DNA of 64,000 nt from Erinaceus europaeus (GCF_950295315.1 NC_080166.1:103819693-103883692), one strand, 5' to 3'. Positions 1 to 10,076 are shown, counted from the first letter of the stretch. A program made the numbers and translations. Notes: generated from the letters alone by a model not told the origin.

Positions 1-640
1 TGATGTATTTTTGTAGTTCTTTCAGTAGGTGTTTGATATATTTAGGAGGACCCTCATTGGGTGCATAGATGTTAATAATTCTTAAATCTTCTTGGTTTAT
101 TGATCATCTAATAATAATGGCCTTGCTTATCTTTGTTTTTACGATTTTATTTGTTTATGAGAAAGATAGGAAGAGAGAGAATTCACCAGACAATACTCTG
201 GCACATGCGCTTCCAGGGATCGAACTTGGGGCCTCATGCTTGAGAGTCCAAATCTTTACCACTGTGCCACCTCCCGGACCACTTTTTCCTACCATTTATT
301 GTTTTATTTAATTTAAAGTCTATGGTGTCAGAGAGGAGAATGGCTGTTCCTGCCTTTTTTGTGGTTCATTGGTCTGTATGATAGTTTTCCATCCTTTTAC
401 TTTAAGTCTATGTTTGTCTCGTTGGGTCAGTTGGGATTCTTGTAAGCAGCATATAGCTGTGTTGTTTTTTTCTGATCCATCCTCCTACCCTGTGCCTTTT
501 AATGGGTGAGTTTAAGCCATTGACATTTATTGATATTGATATATGGCAAGTAGTATGGTGATGTTCTTGTTTATAAGAGGTCTTTTAGAACTTCTTTCAG
601 GGCAAGCTTGGTGATGGTTTCCTCCTCTAACTGTTATTTT
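1..640 (-). pseudogene. L1 ORF2 endonuclease domain remnant (copy 1)
   Basis: The reverse strand encodes the N-terminal apurinic-type endonuclease of L1 ORF2p, with broken frames. The conserved start (N-V-N-G-L-N-S-P-I) lies near 490-540. The region for the S-I-Y-A-P-N motif is at about 25-75. A SINE at 136-283 splits it, and only the first part of ORF2 is inside the window. It cannot encode a working protein. The identification rests on resemblance to the L1 family and to the second copy at 49255-49690. Confidence 0.7.
136..283 (-). mobile_element. tRNA-derived SINE, family C
   Basis: Antisense SINE inserted in L1 ORF2. On the sense strand it runs from GTGGTCCGGGAGGTGGCACA (tRNA-like A-box region), through a B-box-like segment near 216-228, to an A-rich TTTAATAAAT-type tail. 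The same family recurs at 9920-10068, 12640-12787, 18628-18770 and 63137-63264. Confidence 0.75.
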
Positions 641-644
641 TCTG

Positions 645-650
645 AGAAGG
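645..650. repeat. Target site duplication of solo LTR (left)
   Basis: AGAAGG directly before the LTR start, repeated exactly at 1095-1100 directly after it. Confidence 0.92.
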
Positions 651-710
651 TGTTGGTATGCACGAGACCCCTTCTGTTTCATTTGGTTTAAATCCCCCCT
701 GCTTAACACT

Positions 711-752
711 ATTCTATTTACATAACCACTTCATTCTATTTACATAACCACT
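711..752 (+). repeat. 22-bp tandem duplication in LTR U3
   Basis: The 20-mer attctatttacataaccact occurs at 711-730 and again at 733-752. The related ERV LTR has a single copy at this place, so the duplication arose in this lineage. Duplicated U3 blocks often alter enhancer strength in retroviruses, but no such effect can be shown here. Confidence 0.85.
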
Positions 753-779
753 GTTAACAAGTTCCACCCTCCCTCCAGG

Positions 780-810
780 GCATTTGTGGTTCAGTGATAG
801 GATTCTCGCC
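780..810 (+). other. tRNA-Gly(GCC) 5'-half-like segment in LTR U3
   Basis: Thirty-one bases match the first 31 bases of mammalian tRNA-Gly-GCC as I remember it, with 28 identities. The differences are at positions 6, 18 and 22. The match includes the A box (TGGTTCAGTG) and stops at the edge of the anticodon loop, where 5' tRNA halves are normally cleaved. It is not a tRNA gene, because the 3' half is absent. The equivalent place in the ERV LTRs reads gcattggttcaatcccc, which has a B-box-like core. Confidence 0.65.
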
Positions 811-905
811 TAATCTGCCCCCTCTTTGTCACACTCTGATTTTCACCAGTCACTTTTCTCTCCACCCTCTCTATGTCACATCCTGTTTCCACCTTACTTG
901 GCAAG

Positions 906-916
906 TATATATAAAG
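906..916 (+). promoter_or_regulatory. TATA box of solo LTR
   Basis: TATATATAAAG about 80 bases upstream of AATAAA (992-997), the expected U3-R layout of a retroviral LTR. Confidence 0.75.
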
Positions 917-1094
917 ATAGCATTGTGAGTTTTACGGTACTGTACTTTGAGTTTAACTCAGCTTGGCTTAGATAGCGCTGTGTCCTGCATGAATAAAGAG
1001 ATACTGCCTACAGCTCAACCATGAGTCCCTGGTCGTCTGTTACCTGCCTGTGAAGCCAGCCCAGCGAAAACAACATACCCCGTTGAAAACAACA

Positions 1095-1100
1095 AGAAGG
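1095..1100. repeat. Target site duplication of solo LTR (right)
   Basis: AGAAGG, the exact match to 645-650. L1 sequence resumes immediately after it. Confidence 0.92.
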
Positions 1101-1397
1101 TTTTGATGCCTCCATCTAGTTTGAATGAAAGTCTAGCAGGATATATTATCCTTTGTTGAAACTCTTTTTCATTGAGTGCTTGATAGATATCTTGCCATTC
1201 TTTTCTGGCTTTTAGAGTTTGAGTGGAGAAGTCTGCTGATAGTCTTACAGATTTTCCCCTGTATGTGACTTTTTGATTTTTCTCTTACAGCCTTTAGGAT
1301 CTTTTCTTTATTCTTACTTCTTTTCATTGTAAATATGATGTTTCTTGTTGTCTTCAGGTCTGGGTTGATTCCGTTTGGGACTCTCTGGGCATCTTGA

Positions 1398-1404
1398 ATC
1401 TTTT

Positions 1405-1458
<54 letters not shown>

Positions 1459-1645
1459 CATACATATATATGTATTATTTATTTTATTTTTGAGAGAGAT
1501 GCAGAGGGAGAGAGAGAGAGACAGAGAGAAACACCAGAGCACTGCTCAGCTCTGGCTTATGGTGGTCTGGAGGATTGAACCTGGGACTCTGAAACTTCAG
1601 GCATGAGAGTCTGTTTGCATAACCATTATACTATCTCCGCTGCCT
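1398..1645 (-). mobile_element. tRNA-derived SINE, family D, with microsatellite tail
   Basis: Antisense SINE inserted in L1 ORF1 with the target duplication GGCATCTTGA at 1388-1397 and 1646-1655. The SINE body is about 1476-1645 and includes the family D phrase ggattgaacctgggactc, which is the complement of a B box. Its 3' tail has become a (CA)n(TA)n microsatellite at about 1409-1475. Confidence 0.85.
1409..1475. repeat. (CA)n(TA)n microsatellite
   Basis: Dinucleotide run of CA followed by TA, sitting exactly in the 3' tail of the SINE at 1398-1645. Confidence 0.95.
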
Positions 1646-1779
1646 GGCATCTTGACTATTAATGTCCTTTCTGTTTTTTTTTTTTTTTTGCTCTTGATTT
1701 AACCTTTCTCTTTTTTTGATGTGGTTTGTATTTTTCTGTTCTGTTGTTCTTCAGTTGTTGTGTTTTGAGTACTAGCTAC

Positions 1780-2340
1780 AGTATACTAAAGACTTTTCAC
1801 AAATGCAGTCACAAACCTTATAAATTACAACAGTAGCAATTGAAGCAAGAATTGATGCAGTTCAGCCAATACCAGTTAGCCAAACAATACTTCTAGTCCA
1901 AGAAAAATTAGCAAACACAACCAAAAGAAAAAGAAAGCGAAAGGAAAAAAAGGGAAATCAAGAGTATACAATTATGCAAATCTACTGTCCACTATAAATT
2001 CAAGGGGTAACAAGAAGAGAAAGGAAAGTGGGAAAGAGAGACACACAGAGAGAGTTCACTCCAAGTCAGACTTCTTCCACTAAATAATTCACAAACGTGT
2101 GTCAGTGAATTCAGAAAGAAAAAGAAGGAAGAATAGAATAAAGGGGAAAAAAAAAGAGCATTGAAAGGAAAGAGGTTTTAATTTTGGTCAACCTGAAGAG
2201 CAGGGAAAAGGGACATGTGTATATAATAATAATACAAAATAGAGTGAAAAACCCTAACAGTCAGTCTGTGGCTTGGACCGCTCCAGGTAGATTGGCTGCA
2301 TGCAGCCTGAGCAAAGACAACCAATTATAAGAAGTATCAA

Positions 2341-2379
<39 letters not shown>

Positions 2380-2820
2380 AAAACTTCACATAGTATTTCC
2401 CAGGCAGGGATGAGGCTATATTTGGTCAAGTATTTTGTCACCCAAATACAGCTCCAGCCACCTAAAAGAGAGAGAGAAAAGGAAAAGAAAAAGAAAAAGG
2501 CTTGGAATGACACCCCGGCTGAGCCAGGAATCTTTGTAAAGAAAATATATACACACAAAGCCTGCTAGCTGGTCAGCCTGTGGGGCTGAGAAATAATAAA
2601 GCCAAAGATTTTCCTTTGTTTGGCCTCTATTTGCCAGCCCAGAGTGGGTTATAGGATTCTTTGTTGGTGTCACCCAGACCACCCCTTATTTATTCTTTTA
2701 TTCATGCAGCAGACAACCTACCCTCTCCAGAGAATCACAGGTTATAAGCTGCTTCTTTTTGGAGCTCCTGTCAGGGGTTGTTTCCAAATCACCATCTTGG
2801 CTCCGCCAATCACTAGTAAG
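1780..2820 (-). promoter_or_regulatory. L1 5' UTR (copy 1), single unit
   Basis: Purine-rich on the plus strand and colinear with one unit of the 5' UTRs of copies 2 and 6. It includes the landmarks tatgcaaatctactgtccac (1975-1995) and ttttggtcaacctgaag (2180-2200). The internal L1 promoter lies here by family knowledge. An (AAAT)n run at 2338-2381 interrupts it. Confidence 0.75.
2338..2381. repeat. (AAAT)n tetranucleotide repeat
   Basis: About eleven tandem AAAT units inside the L1 5' UTR. Confidence 0.95.
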
Positions 2821-3002
2821 ATATTTAGACTCAATATATCTGTGAGACCTTTCAGAAAGCTTTAAAATTTTATTTCTCATATCAACATTAGAAAACAGGG
2901 AAATATTTTGCTTGGGTTTAAAAAGAAAGAAATTCAATTCAGATTTTGTTTCCCTTGCCTGTTGCATCATTATCATCTCTTTTTAAAATTTTTTTCTTAA
3001 TT

Positions 3003-3267
3003 AAAAAATGTTTATTACATTTATTTATACCCTTTTGTTGCCCTTGTTGTTTTATTGTTGTCATTGTTGTTGGATAGGATAGAGAGAAATGGAGAGAGGG
3101 GGGAAAGACAGAGAGGGGAAGAGATAGACACCTGCAGACCTGCTTCACTACCTGTGAAGGGACTTCCCTGCAGGTGGGAAGCCCAGGACTTGAACCAGAA
3201 TCCTTAAACAGGTCCTTGCGCTTTTTGCCACCTGCGCTTAAGTTGCTGCGCTATAGCCCGACTCCCT
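3003..3267 (-). mobile_element. tRNA-derived SINE, family A
   Basis: Antisense. It shows the tail complement cccttttgttgcccttgttg, the purine-rich complement of the pyrimidine stretch, the acacctgcagacctgcttca body and a 5' end at cccgactccc (3258-3267). Confidence 0.9.
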
Positions 3268-3695
3268 ATCAATTCCTTTTAACTCTATCTACAAAGATAT
3301 AGCAATGTTCATCAAGGGAACTATAATATACTGTTCCCAATAACTATTAAATGCTTTTCATCTTTGTAAAATCTACATCTCCAAGACTACATTCTCTCTC
3401 AGTCAAACATCTTTTACTACATATAAAATTAACATGTTTAGTTCAGACCATTCACAATAATTTTACTAACTCTTTTCTAGAATTTTTCTGCGGACATCAT
3501 CAGTAGGATCTCACACTATCTGAGTCTTACATTTTTTTCCTCATATTTGAACACTGGATCTTTGTTCTCCATGTCCCAGTCTTTCTGCCAATCTCACAAC
3601 AGGAATAACCTTAATTCTTCAGTGACATATTCATTTTTTGTAGTAGGAATATCAGTAACAGTCACTCAAGTCTAAGGTCTGTATCATATCCTCAG
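3268..3695. other. Unannotated AT-rich sequence
   Basis: I see no gene, RNA or recognisable repeat here. The only notable feature is absence of long ORFs on either strand. Confidence 0.5.
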
Positions 3696-3711
3696 AAAGA
3701 AGATAACTCTT

Positions 3712-3994
3712 GGGAGTCAGGCGGTAGTGCAGTGGGTTAAATGCAGGTGGCACAAAGCGCAAGGACCAGCGTAAGGATCCTGATTCAAGTCCTTGGCTCC
3801 TCACCCGCAGGGAGTCACTTCATAGGCGGTGAAGCAGGTCTGCAGGTGTCTATCTTTCCCTCCACCTGTCTGTCTTCCCCTCCTCTCTCCATTTCTCTCT
3901 GTCCTATCCAACAATGACAAATCAATAACTATAACAATAAAACAACAAGGGCAACAAAAGGAAATAAATAAATAAATAAATAAATATTTTTTAA
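3712..3994 (+). mobile_element. tRNA-derived SINE, family A, complete
   Basis: Sense copy beginning GGGAGTCAGGCGGTAGTGCA, with A box TAGTGCAGTGG and a decayed B box near 3778-3795. It ends in (AAAT)n. Perfect 16-bp target duplications AAAGAAGATAACTCTT lie at 3696-3711 and 3995-4010. Confidence 0.95.
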
Positions 3995-4144
3995 AAAGAA
4001 GATAACTCTTTTCAGTCTTTCTGAAATTGCCTCTATGGTCATTTCCTACTTAAGCCAGAAATAGTTCGTGCATTTGTCTATTTCTCTGTAGGTTAATGGA
4101 ACCATTTGGAATACAAGTTTCCTGAGCCCTGAGAATATTTGATA

Positions 4145-4362
4145 TTGTTTTACTGCGATTTTTTTTTGAGTGAGTGCAATTTAAGTGCTTCAGGCTGCTC
4201 TTTAATTCAGATAGAGAGACAGGGAGAGAGAATGAGAGACACTACAGCACTAAAGAGCCCTCTGGTGACATAGTACCTCCCATGTGGCCCCAGTAGTTGA
4301 GTCAGGCCCTTGTGCATAGTAAAATATGAACGCTACTCAATAAGTCACAGTTTTGGCCCCAA
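4145..4362 (-). mobile_element. Old tRNA-derived SINE, antisense
   Basis: Diverged copy: T-rich start, agagagacagggagagagaatgag-type purine block and a tRNA-like end (cataagtcacagttttggcccc region). The family cannot be assigned with confidence. Confidence 0.55.
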
Positions 4363-4365
4363 CAC

Positions 4366-5445
4366 TGAGATAAGAACAAAAACATGTTCATATTGATTAT
4401 AAATATATAGATATAGATAGAAGTGAAACAGATATATTACTTAAAATAAATTAGAAACTGCACTGTTTTTACAGTAAAGAAAGCCTATTATTATTTTCTA
4501 TCAAATATTATTGGCAAACAAATATTATTTCATAAAAATAAATAGAAAAGAGTTGCTAGTAATTTTAAGTAAACTGAATATAGATTCTTATCTATTTTGA
4601 CGGCAATTACATGGAACTTGTGAAATTATATGTCACTGTTATCTAAATATTGCCAAAGTAAGGTTGCTTTAAATATAAACTACATGATCCTGAAGCCTTA
4701 CATACACAGAAAAAAATGTGAAAATTAAACCTTACTCATAAAAATTAAAATGAACTTATGAAAATTAAGATGTCAACTTTTGAAACATTATTTTACACTG
4801 GTTATTTATTGTCTTATGGCCCAACAATTTCAATCTGAGGAAATTACATAAGTATCAATTGAGTATTAATGTTATTTGAAATTTAACTAGCAGGTCTTAT
4901 TATGCTTTCTGGCTAAATGTAGTCATCATTTAAAAGGAAATATAAAGTCTAAAAGTAGACTCAATAAGGAAGAATTCACTTTAGATGTATCTTTCCTGAT
5001 CATATATATCACTGAAAGGTAGATATTTTTAACAAGTATTGAAAATAGACAATGTGTGGTATCCTATGTTTGATATAGTCTGTCACTTTTAGTATAGTAC
5101 CATACTAATGATATATTTTGAATTTGGATAAACTGCTTTTGCTGTTAATATGTAAGAATCCCTTTCTCTTAAGGTAAATAGCTAACTGGTCTCTGTCTAG
5201 ATTTAGAATTAAGTGGAAATAGTTCAATGATATTTTAGAAGGAATAACAAATAATTCATAACCTAATATGCATTATTCAATATTGAGAAAGTTATCTGTG
5301 CATGAGTGCCTTTGACCCTCCTAACCCCCCCACACACTCTTTAATTAAAATATATACAACTTTTAGTTTGTGTATGCTTTCTAAATTGCGGCAAGCCACA
5401 TTTTGTAAACAAGCTTTAGCTATATGCATCAGTTTTCTGAGCATT
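4366..5445. other. Unannotated AT-rich sequence
   Basis: About 1.1 kb with no coding potential and no repeat I recognise. It is more than 65 percent A/T by eye. Confidence 0.5.
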
Positions 5446-5460
5446 TACAAAATGGAGTTT
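5446..5460. repeat. Target duplication of tailless SINE (left)
   Basis: TACAAAATGGAGTTT, identical to 5501-5515. Confidence 0.9.
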
Positions 5461-5500
5461 CAGGGGCCAGGTGGTGGCTCACCTTGTTAAGCGTTCACAC
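5461..5500 (+). mobile_element. 40-bp tailless SINE fragment (family B 5' end)
   Basis: Only the first 40 bases of a family B SINE (caggggccaggtggtggctc and the following A-box region). It is flanked by perfect 15-bp duplications TACAAAATGGAGTTT at 5446-5460 and 5501-5515. There is no A tail and no SINE body. The duplications show that this short piece was inserted as such and is not an eroded longer copy. Confidence 0.85.
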
Positions 5501-5515
5501 TACAAAATGGAGTTT
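5501..5515. repeat. Target duplication of tailless SINE (right)
   Basis: TACAAAATGGAGTTT, identical to 5446-5460. Confidence 0.9.
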
Positions 5516-6450
5516 AGTAATAATATTAGAACTTAAAGTAAATGAAAATTTAAAAATGAGTGCTTATTCATCTACATGAAAATTGCAGTTACCAAATGTC
5601 TCTGTTCAGAGAAAGGTTATTGACCACACTGAAGGTTACAAGGTGGCCTGAACCTTTCAAGCATGAGTGACTAGTATTGCCTCAATTCCTTATGCACTTG
5701 AGGCAGTAAAGCATACAAGACTATCTCAATAAAGGACTTATATTTTTGCAAAATAATAAATAAAGTGATAGCATGGATCATTGGGGCTTTAGATTCTTAT
5801 ATTTCATGGCACTCCAAAGAGGTTATCCTTTTATAAACAAGAGGCTTTTGTGAGAAGCAAATCATGCAATACAAAACTCACTTGGATTTTTCACTTTGCA
5901 GGGATCTGTATCATGGCTGAGGTAACAGCCACTCTTCTCTGGTATGTGACTGATACCTTTTCAATCACTTTATGCGTTTTGAATACAGTGTCTTAGTTCT
6001 CTGCACAACTGATGCAGATTGGGAAGGTAGCAGAGGCTAGAATTATAAAAATATAATTAGTTACATAATAATATCCTTTCCAACTGATGATAAAACAGGT
6101 TCAGCATATACTGAAGAAAGGACTATGTTCAAAACTTATTCCTGAGCTTGTTTAGCTTAAAGTAACAGTTTATGAGAATTTAGTGACATCAACTAAGGGC
6201 TAAATATGAAGACATGTATCAATATTAGGTTAGAAAAATTGAAATCCCTTACATGTGTACAGTCATACTCTTAAAGTATTAAGTCAATACCCTTATAGTA
6301 TTAAAAAAATAATTCTCATGATAGTTGATTCACTTCTCAGATATATCTTGTATTTTCCATTTTAAGTTTTTATTTATAAAATAGAAACACTGACAAGACC
6401 ATCTGTATTATCATTTCTATGGTATTCTGAGTTAAAGTACTCACCTATAT
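5516..6450. other. Unannotated AT-rich sequence
   Basis: No gene or repeat seen in about 0.9 kb. Stop codons are frequent in all frames. Confidence 0.5.
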
Positions 6451-6452
6451 TT

Positions 6453-6745
6453 GTTTTTTTTTTTTAGGGTTAGCTCTGGGGGGCTCGGTGCCTTCATTAT
6501 GATTCCTCTGCTACTGTGGCCATTTTTTCCTTTTTTTTCTTTTTTGATAGGATAGAGAGAAATTGAGAGGAAAGGGGAAGATAGGGAGAGCCAAAGATTG
6601 AAAGATAGACACCTGCAGATCTGCTTCACCACTTGTGAATCGACCTCCCTGCAGGTGGGGAACAGGGGGCTAGAACCCAGGTCTTTGAGCAGGTCCTTTC
6701 ACTGTGCTCTATGTACGCTTAACCTGGTGCACTGCTGCCCACCCC
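6453..6745 (-). mobile_element. tRNA-derived SINE, family A, long 3' variant
   Basis: Antisense. It starts with a T run and the extra 3' segment (agggttagctctgggg... complement of the CCTGGAGGC-type end) found only in the longer subfamily. The usual body follows, then a 5' end at ctgcccaccccaa. Confidence 0.88.
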
Positions 6746-7138
6746 AATATTTGAGTTTTAAAGGATCGTATCTAGAAGTTTTGTCTAGCGCTGGGCACTT
6801 CACAGAGAGAGGTATTTGTAGAAAACTGGTTTTAAAAAGGAAATAACTAAATCTCTATATAGTAAGTTACTTAAAACCACTTCCTTAATAAGTCTTGTGC
6901 ACATTCCCGTGGTCTCAGTTTAAACTGAGGTTTGCAAAGGATTCTCTTTTTTTCTTATTTATAGTTTCAGCTAGTATTTCATAGTCATATGTACAGTATT
7001 CTATAAGAAGTCTTGACAATGAAAACCAAAACATATTTTCCATAAGATGTCAAAATAATTTGCGATAAGATTTTAAAATCATTCAGGGAAGAAAATTAGA
7101 AGAGTGAAATCTAACCTTTTCTTCTGCAGACAAAAATC
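6746..7138. other. Unannotated sequence
   Basis: No recognisable feature in about 390 bases. Confidence 0.5.
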
Positions 7139-7154
7139 ACTGAAATCACTATAC

Positions 7155-7379
7155 TATAGGTACTGGGCGATGGTGCAACTAGGTGAGTGCACATATTACA
7201 TAACCAAGAATTTCACTTCAAGCCCCTAGTCCCAGCTTCCTCACCTGCAGGAAAAGAGACGTGAGAGGTGGGACAGAGTTGCAGGTGTCTCTCTCTGTCT
7301 CCTCTGTATCCCCTTTTCTTTCAATTAATCTCTACCTCTGTCTATCCAAACAATGATAAAAAGGAATACATTTAAAATA
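7155..7379 (+). mobile_element. tRNA-derived SINE, diverged sense copy
   Basis: Carries ggcgatggtgcaactaggtg at the 5' end and the ctcacctgcaggaaaagaga body. It is flanked by perfect 16-bp duplications ACTGAAATCACTATAC at 7139-7154 and 7380-7395. Confidence 0.88.
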
Positions 7380-7597
7380 ACTGAAATCACTATACCAGCA
7401 CACTGAAAATAGAGTAGTAGTGTTCATGACAAAATTAAATTTATGTGTGAAACTATACTTTGCAATCTTACAGACTTGTACCAACTATTAATCACAAATA
7501 AAAAATGAAAATAAGTATCTATAACTTATATGATTTTTCACAATATAAGAAACATTCTATTTGTTTATTATGCTATGCTCTGTCCACGCAAAGAAAC

Positions 7598-7648
7598 ACA
7601 CACACATATGCAGTGCACACACACACACACTGACACACACCACATCTC
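7598..7648. repeat. Imperfect (CA)n tract
   Basis: Runs of ACAC interrupted by tatgcagtg and tg. Confidence 0.85.
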
Positions 7649-8423
7649 TTCGTTATTTTTTTTTTAATTTTGTCTAGGCAAAAATCTTTGCAGTTTTTCT
7701 ATGGGTCTCTTTCCATGAGTGAGTTAACTATTAAGTTATTATCTAAATTTAGAATATTTTTCTCTCAAAAATTAAACCTTTCAAACAATTTTATTGTTTC
7801 TTAGATACATTTCAGCATGTTATGTACTAAGTCCTAAATTAGTTATTTTAATAAAATGTACACTTACCATCATCTGGCTCTGTAATTTCTCAGTGCCAAA
7901 CACAGTGCATCTCTTACTTGTCATAAATTAATCCCTCCACAGCCTTGAAACACATTTACATTTCTCCACTCTCTGAAATACACTTTCTTTTTTTATTAAC
8001 TAATTTGCTTAAATTCTAAATTTAATTTCACTTGAAATTTTGCTACATTAGGAATTTCTTCACTGATATCCAGACTATACCAAACATATAATGGTGTTGT
8101 TCCTCACAGTTTATGCTACTCATTTGACTTTTGGAAGATTAGCACATATGTCATTGCTTATTGTAAACCCATCTGATTTTCCAGATCAATTTGCTACCTG
8201 CATTGATTTATTAAATATCATGCAATTATAATATAATACTATATTTTTGGTACTAGAAATTACTTTGTAAGTATTATATGTGAGTTTTATGGACATAGAA
8301 GTAGTTAATTAAAAGTCAAATACATGATGCAAATGTTATGTTTACAGGAAGATCACTATGGACTCTTAACACATGATTAATTTAAGCTGTACATACGGAT
8401 AGAATGGATATAGTGCCTAAAAT

Positions 8424-8459
8424 GCACACACACACAGACACACACACAAACACACACAA
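8424..8459. repeat. Imperfect (CA)n tract
   Basis: CACACA units interrupted by single G and A changes. Confidence 0.85.
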
Positions 8460-8849
8460 AGGTGGAAGGGGAACACATGGAATACAGTTCAAAATAATCA
8501 GAATTCAGTAATAGCGGCTTTTAGTTATGTTTACATATCTAGATTTTCTAACCTCCAGTTTCTCCATTCTGACCTTCCTATTTCTCCAATGCCATACCTA
8601 TCCCTTCCATTTTTCAAAATGTTCAGTTTTACAGTGCACATTGGTTCCCCCATATAAACGTGTGCTTTTATTAACTATTCATTATTGTAACTATACTTTA
8701 AGAATTCTAGTTTTATTTTTTATCAGGAACTGATAGGCAAGTTGTCTTATTTCAGGAAAGTATATGCATAAGCAAAACTTAACCTAATATGAAAAGGTAA
8801 CTGAATATAGAGGGTGATATTCTATTTAACTTTGTTCATGCCAATAGGA

Positions 8850-9033
8850 GTTTTTTTTTTAATGGATCCAAAAATTTCATTAAGGTGCCATTACATTGAG
8901 TTTGACCACTTTTCTATTCAAATAAAGAGACCTAGAGGGAGAGACACCACTGCAACAATTTGCCCCAATTTCATACTTGAACCTAGACCACATACAAGGC
9001 AAAGTACATGCTTTACCTGGTAAGTAACCATCC
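8850..9033 (-). mobile_element. Old SINE, antisense, strongly diverged
   Basis: T run followed by a purine block (aaagagacctagagggagag) and a tRNA-like end around tacttgaacctagaccacat. Weak but consistent with the tRNA-SINE layout. Confidence 0.45.
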
Positions 9034-9537
9034 TGGATCTTTGACTTCATTGTTTCATTTATTTTCTCATATTTGATTTAATTTTCTCTTAAATCAGAAA
9101 AAAAAATAGTTGGTCTTTCAAGATGTATAAGAAATAAAATTACTTAAATGCTGCTCTTGACATTGAGAGACCTCCAGCTTATAATTGTGATTGCTCCAGC
9201 AGTTTAATATTTCTCATGAAAAGATAATAGTTAGAGAGAATCACTTTCACAAACAGCTCACAGCTCCTGAGTTTGAATACACTGTATAGTAGAAAATGCG
9301 ATGAAACTAGAGGATGTTTCAGAATGTGAGATAAAAGGGAAGGAAGTCAAGGCCTGTGGGGAGGATATCACTGGAGATACCTCAGCATCTTGATCCTGTC
9401 ATTCGTTTATTTCCCATTTGTATGCAGGTTCTGCACACAGTGTCAGCTTCTCTCTTTCCTTTACTGTTCTGTAGAAAATCAGCAAGTCTTAGATATTTAA
9501 CACATTGGTAGTTTGCAAATGTTTATAAATTTCCCAT
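9034..9537. other. Unannotated sequence
   Basis: No recognisable feature in about 500 bases. Confidence 0.5.
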
Positions 9538-9553
9538 TCTTTCTCCTTTTTAA

Positions 9554-9813
9554 AAAATATTTATTTCCTTTTGTTGTCCTTTTTTATTGTTGTAGTTATT
9601 ATTTTTGTCGTCATTGTTGGATAGGACAGAGAGAAATGGAGAGAGGTGGAGAAGACAGGGGAAGAGAAAGAAAGACACCTGCAGACCTGCTTCACTGCTT
9701 GTGAAGCGACTCCCCTGCAGGTGGGGAGCCGGTGGCTCAAACCCGGATCCTTACGCCAGTCCTTGTGCTTTGCACCATGTGTGCTTAACTTGCTGTGCTA
9801 TCACCCGACTCCC
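9554..9813 (-). mobile_element. tRNA-derived SINE, family A, complete
   Basis: Antisense. Perfect 16-bp duplications TCTTTCTCCTTTTTAA lie at 9538-9553 and 9814-9829. The body and 5' end (cacccgactccc) are intact. The open frames that cross this region are SINE-derived. Confidence 0.95.
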
Positions 9814-9919
9814 TCTTTCTCCTTTTTAACTATTGATTTAGAAGAGATTAAACACTTAATAAATTTCAGGGATATAACTTTCTTTCTCCTTTCCTTCCTT
9901 CTTTCCTTATTTTATTTTA

Positions 9920-10068
9920 TTTTAAGATTTTATTTATTCATTAATAAGAAACACAGGAGGAGAGAGAAAGACCCAGACATCACTCTGGTACATGTACTGC
10001 CAGGGACTGAACTCAAGACCTCATGCTTGAGAGTCCCATGCTTTATTGACTGCACCACCTTCCAGACC
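9920..10068 (-). mobile_element. tRNA-derived SINE, family C
   Basis: Antisense. It has the tail complement ttttatttattcattaataa, a B-box complement in gggactgaactcaag and a 5' end ccttccagaccac. Confidence 0.85.
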
Positions 10069-10076
10069 ACTCCTTA

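Larger units (their letters stand above)
651..1094 (+). mobile_element. Solo LTR, ERVK-like endogenous retrovirus
   Basis: A 444-bp LTR beginning TGTTG and ending CAACA. It is flanked by perfect 6-bp target duplications AGAAGG at 645-650 and 1095-1100, and the surrounding L1 sequence is continuous if the LTR is removed. A 6-bp duplication is typical of class II (ERVK/betaretrovirus-like) integrase. It carries a TATA box at 906-916 and a polyadenylation signal AATAAA at 992-997. U3 and R-U5 are related to the 5' LTR of the ERV at 23597-24040. It differs by a 22-bp tandem duplication in U3 (711-752) and by a tRNA-Gly-like segment at 780-810. No internal retroviral sequence remains, as expected after LTR-LTR recombination. 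Confidence 0.93.
1150..1670 (-). pseudogene. L1 ORF1 C-terminal remnant (copy 1)
   Basis: The reverse strand encodes the ORF1p C-terminal nucleic-acid-binding domain, with the recognisable core R-V-P-x-x-I-N-P-D-L-K-T and, further on, K-E-K-I-L-K-A-x-R-E-K. The stretch is split by a SINE with a (CA)n(TA)n tail at 1398-1645. Upstream the coding sequence stops at an A-rich run near 1674-1690. The coiled-coil and most of the RNA-recognition motif are missing compared with the copy at 48288-49020. Confidence 0.7.
1..2820 (-). mobile_element. L1 (LINE-1) retrotransposon, 5' half, disrupted (copy 1)
   Basis: Antisense L1 running from the ORF2 endonuclease region at base 1, through ORF1, to a 5' UTR ending near 2820. 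It aligns by eye with the sense-strand L1 at 46427-52668. Examples are the phrase ggtgagtttaagccattgac (ORF2 start) and the ORF1 C-terminal text near 1190-1390. The 5' extremity on the sense strand reads GGCGGAGCCAAGATGGTGA and contains AAGATGG, a YY1-type site as at the 5' end of many L1s. The element continues off the left edge. It is interrupted by SINEs at 136-283 and 1398-1645 and by a solo LTR at 651-1094. Unlike copies 2 and 6 it has only one 5' UTR unit. Confidence 0.85.
7396..8845. other. Unannotated sequence with two CA-rich tracts
   Basis: About 1.45 kb without genes. It holds CA-rich microsatellite-like tracts at about 7598-7648 and 8424-8459. Nothing else is recognised. Confidence 0.5.

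Noticed and set aside
780..810. Functional tRNA gene
   Set aside because: Only the 5' half is present. There is no acceptor-stem partner, no T arm and no anticodon triplet.
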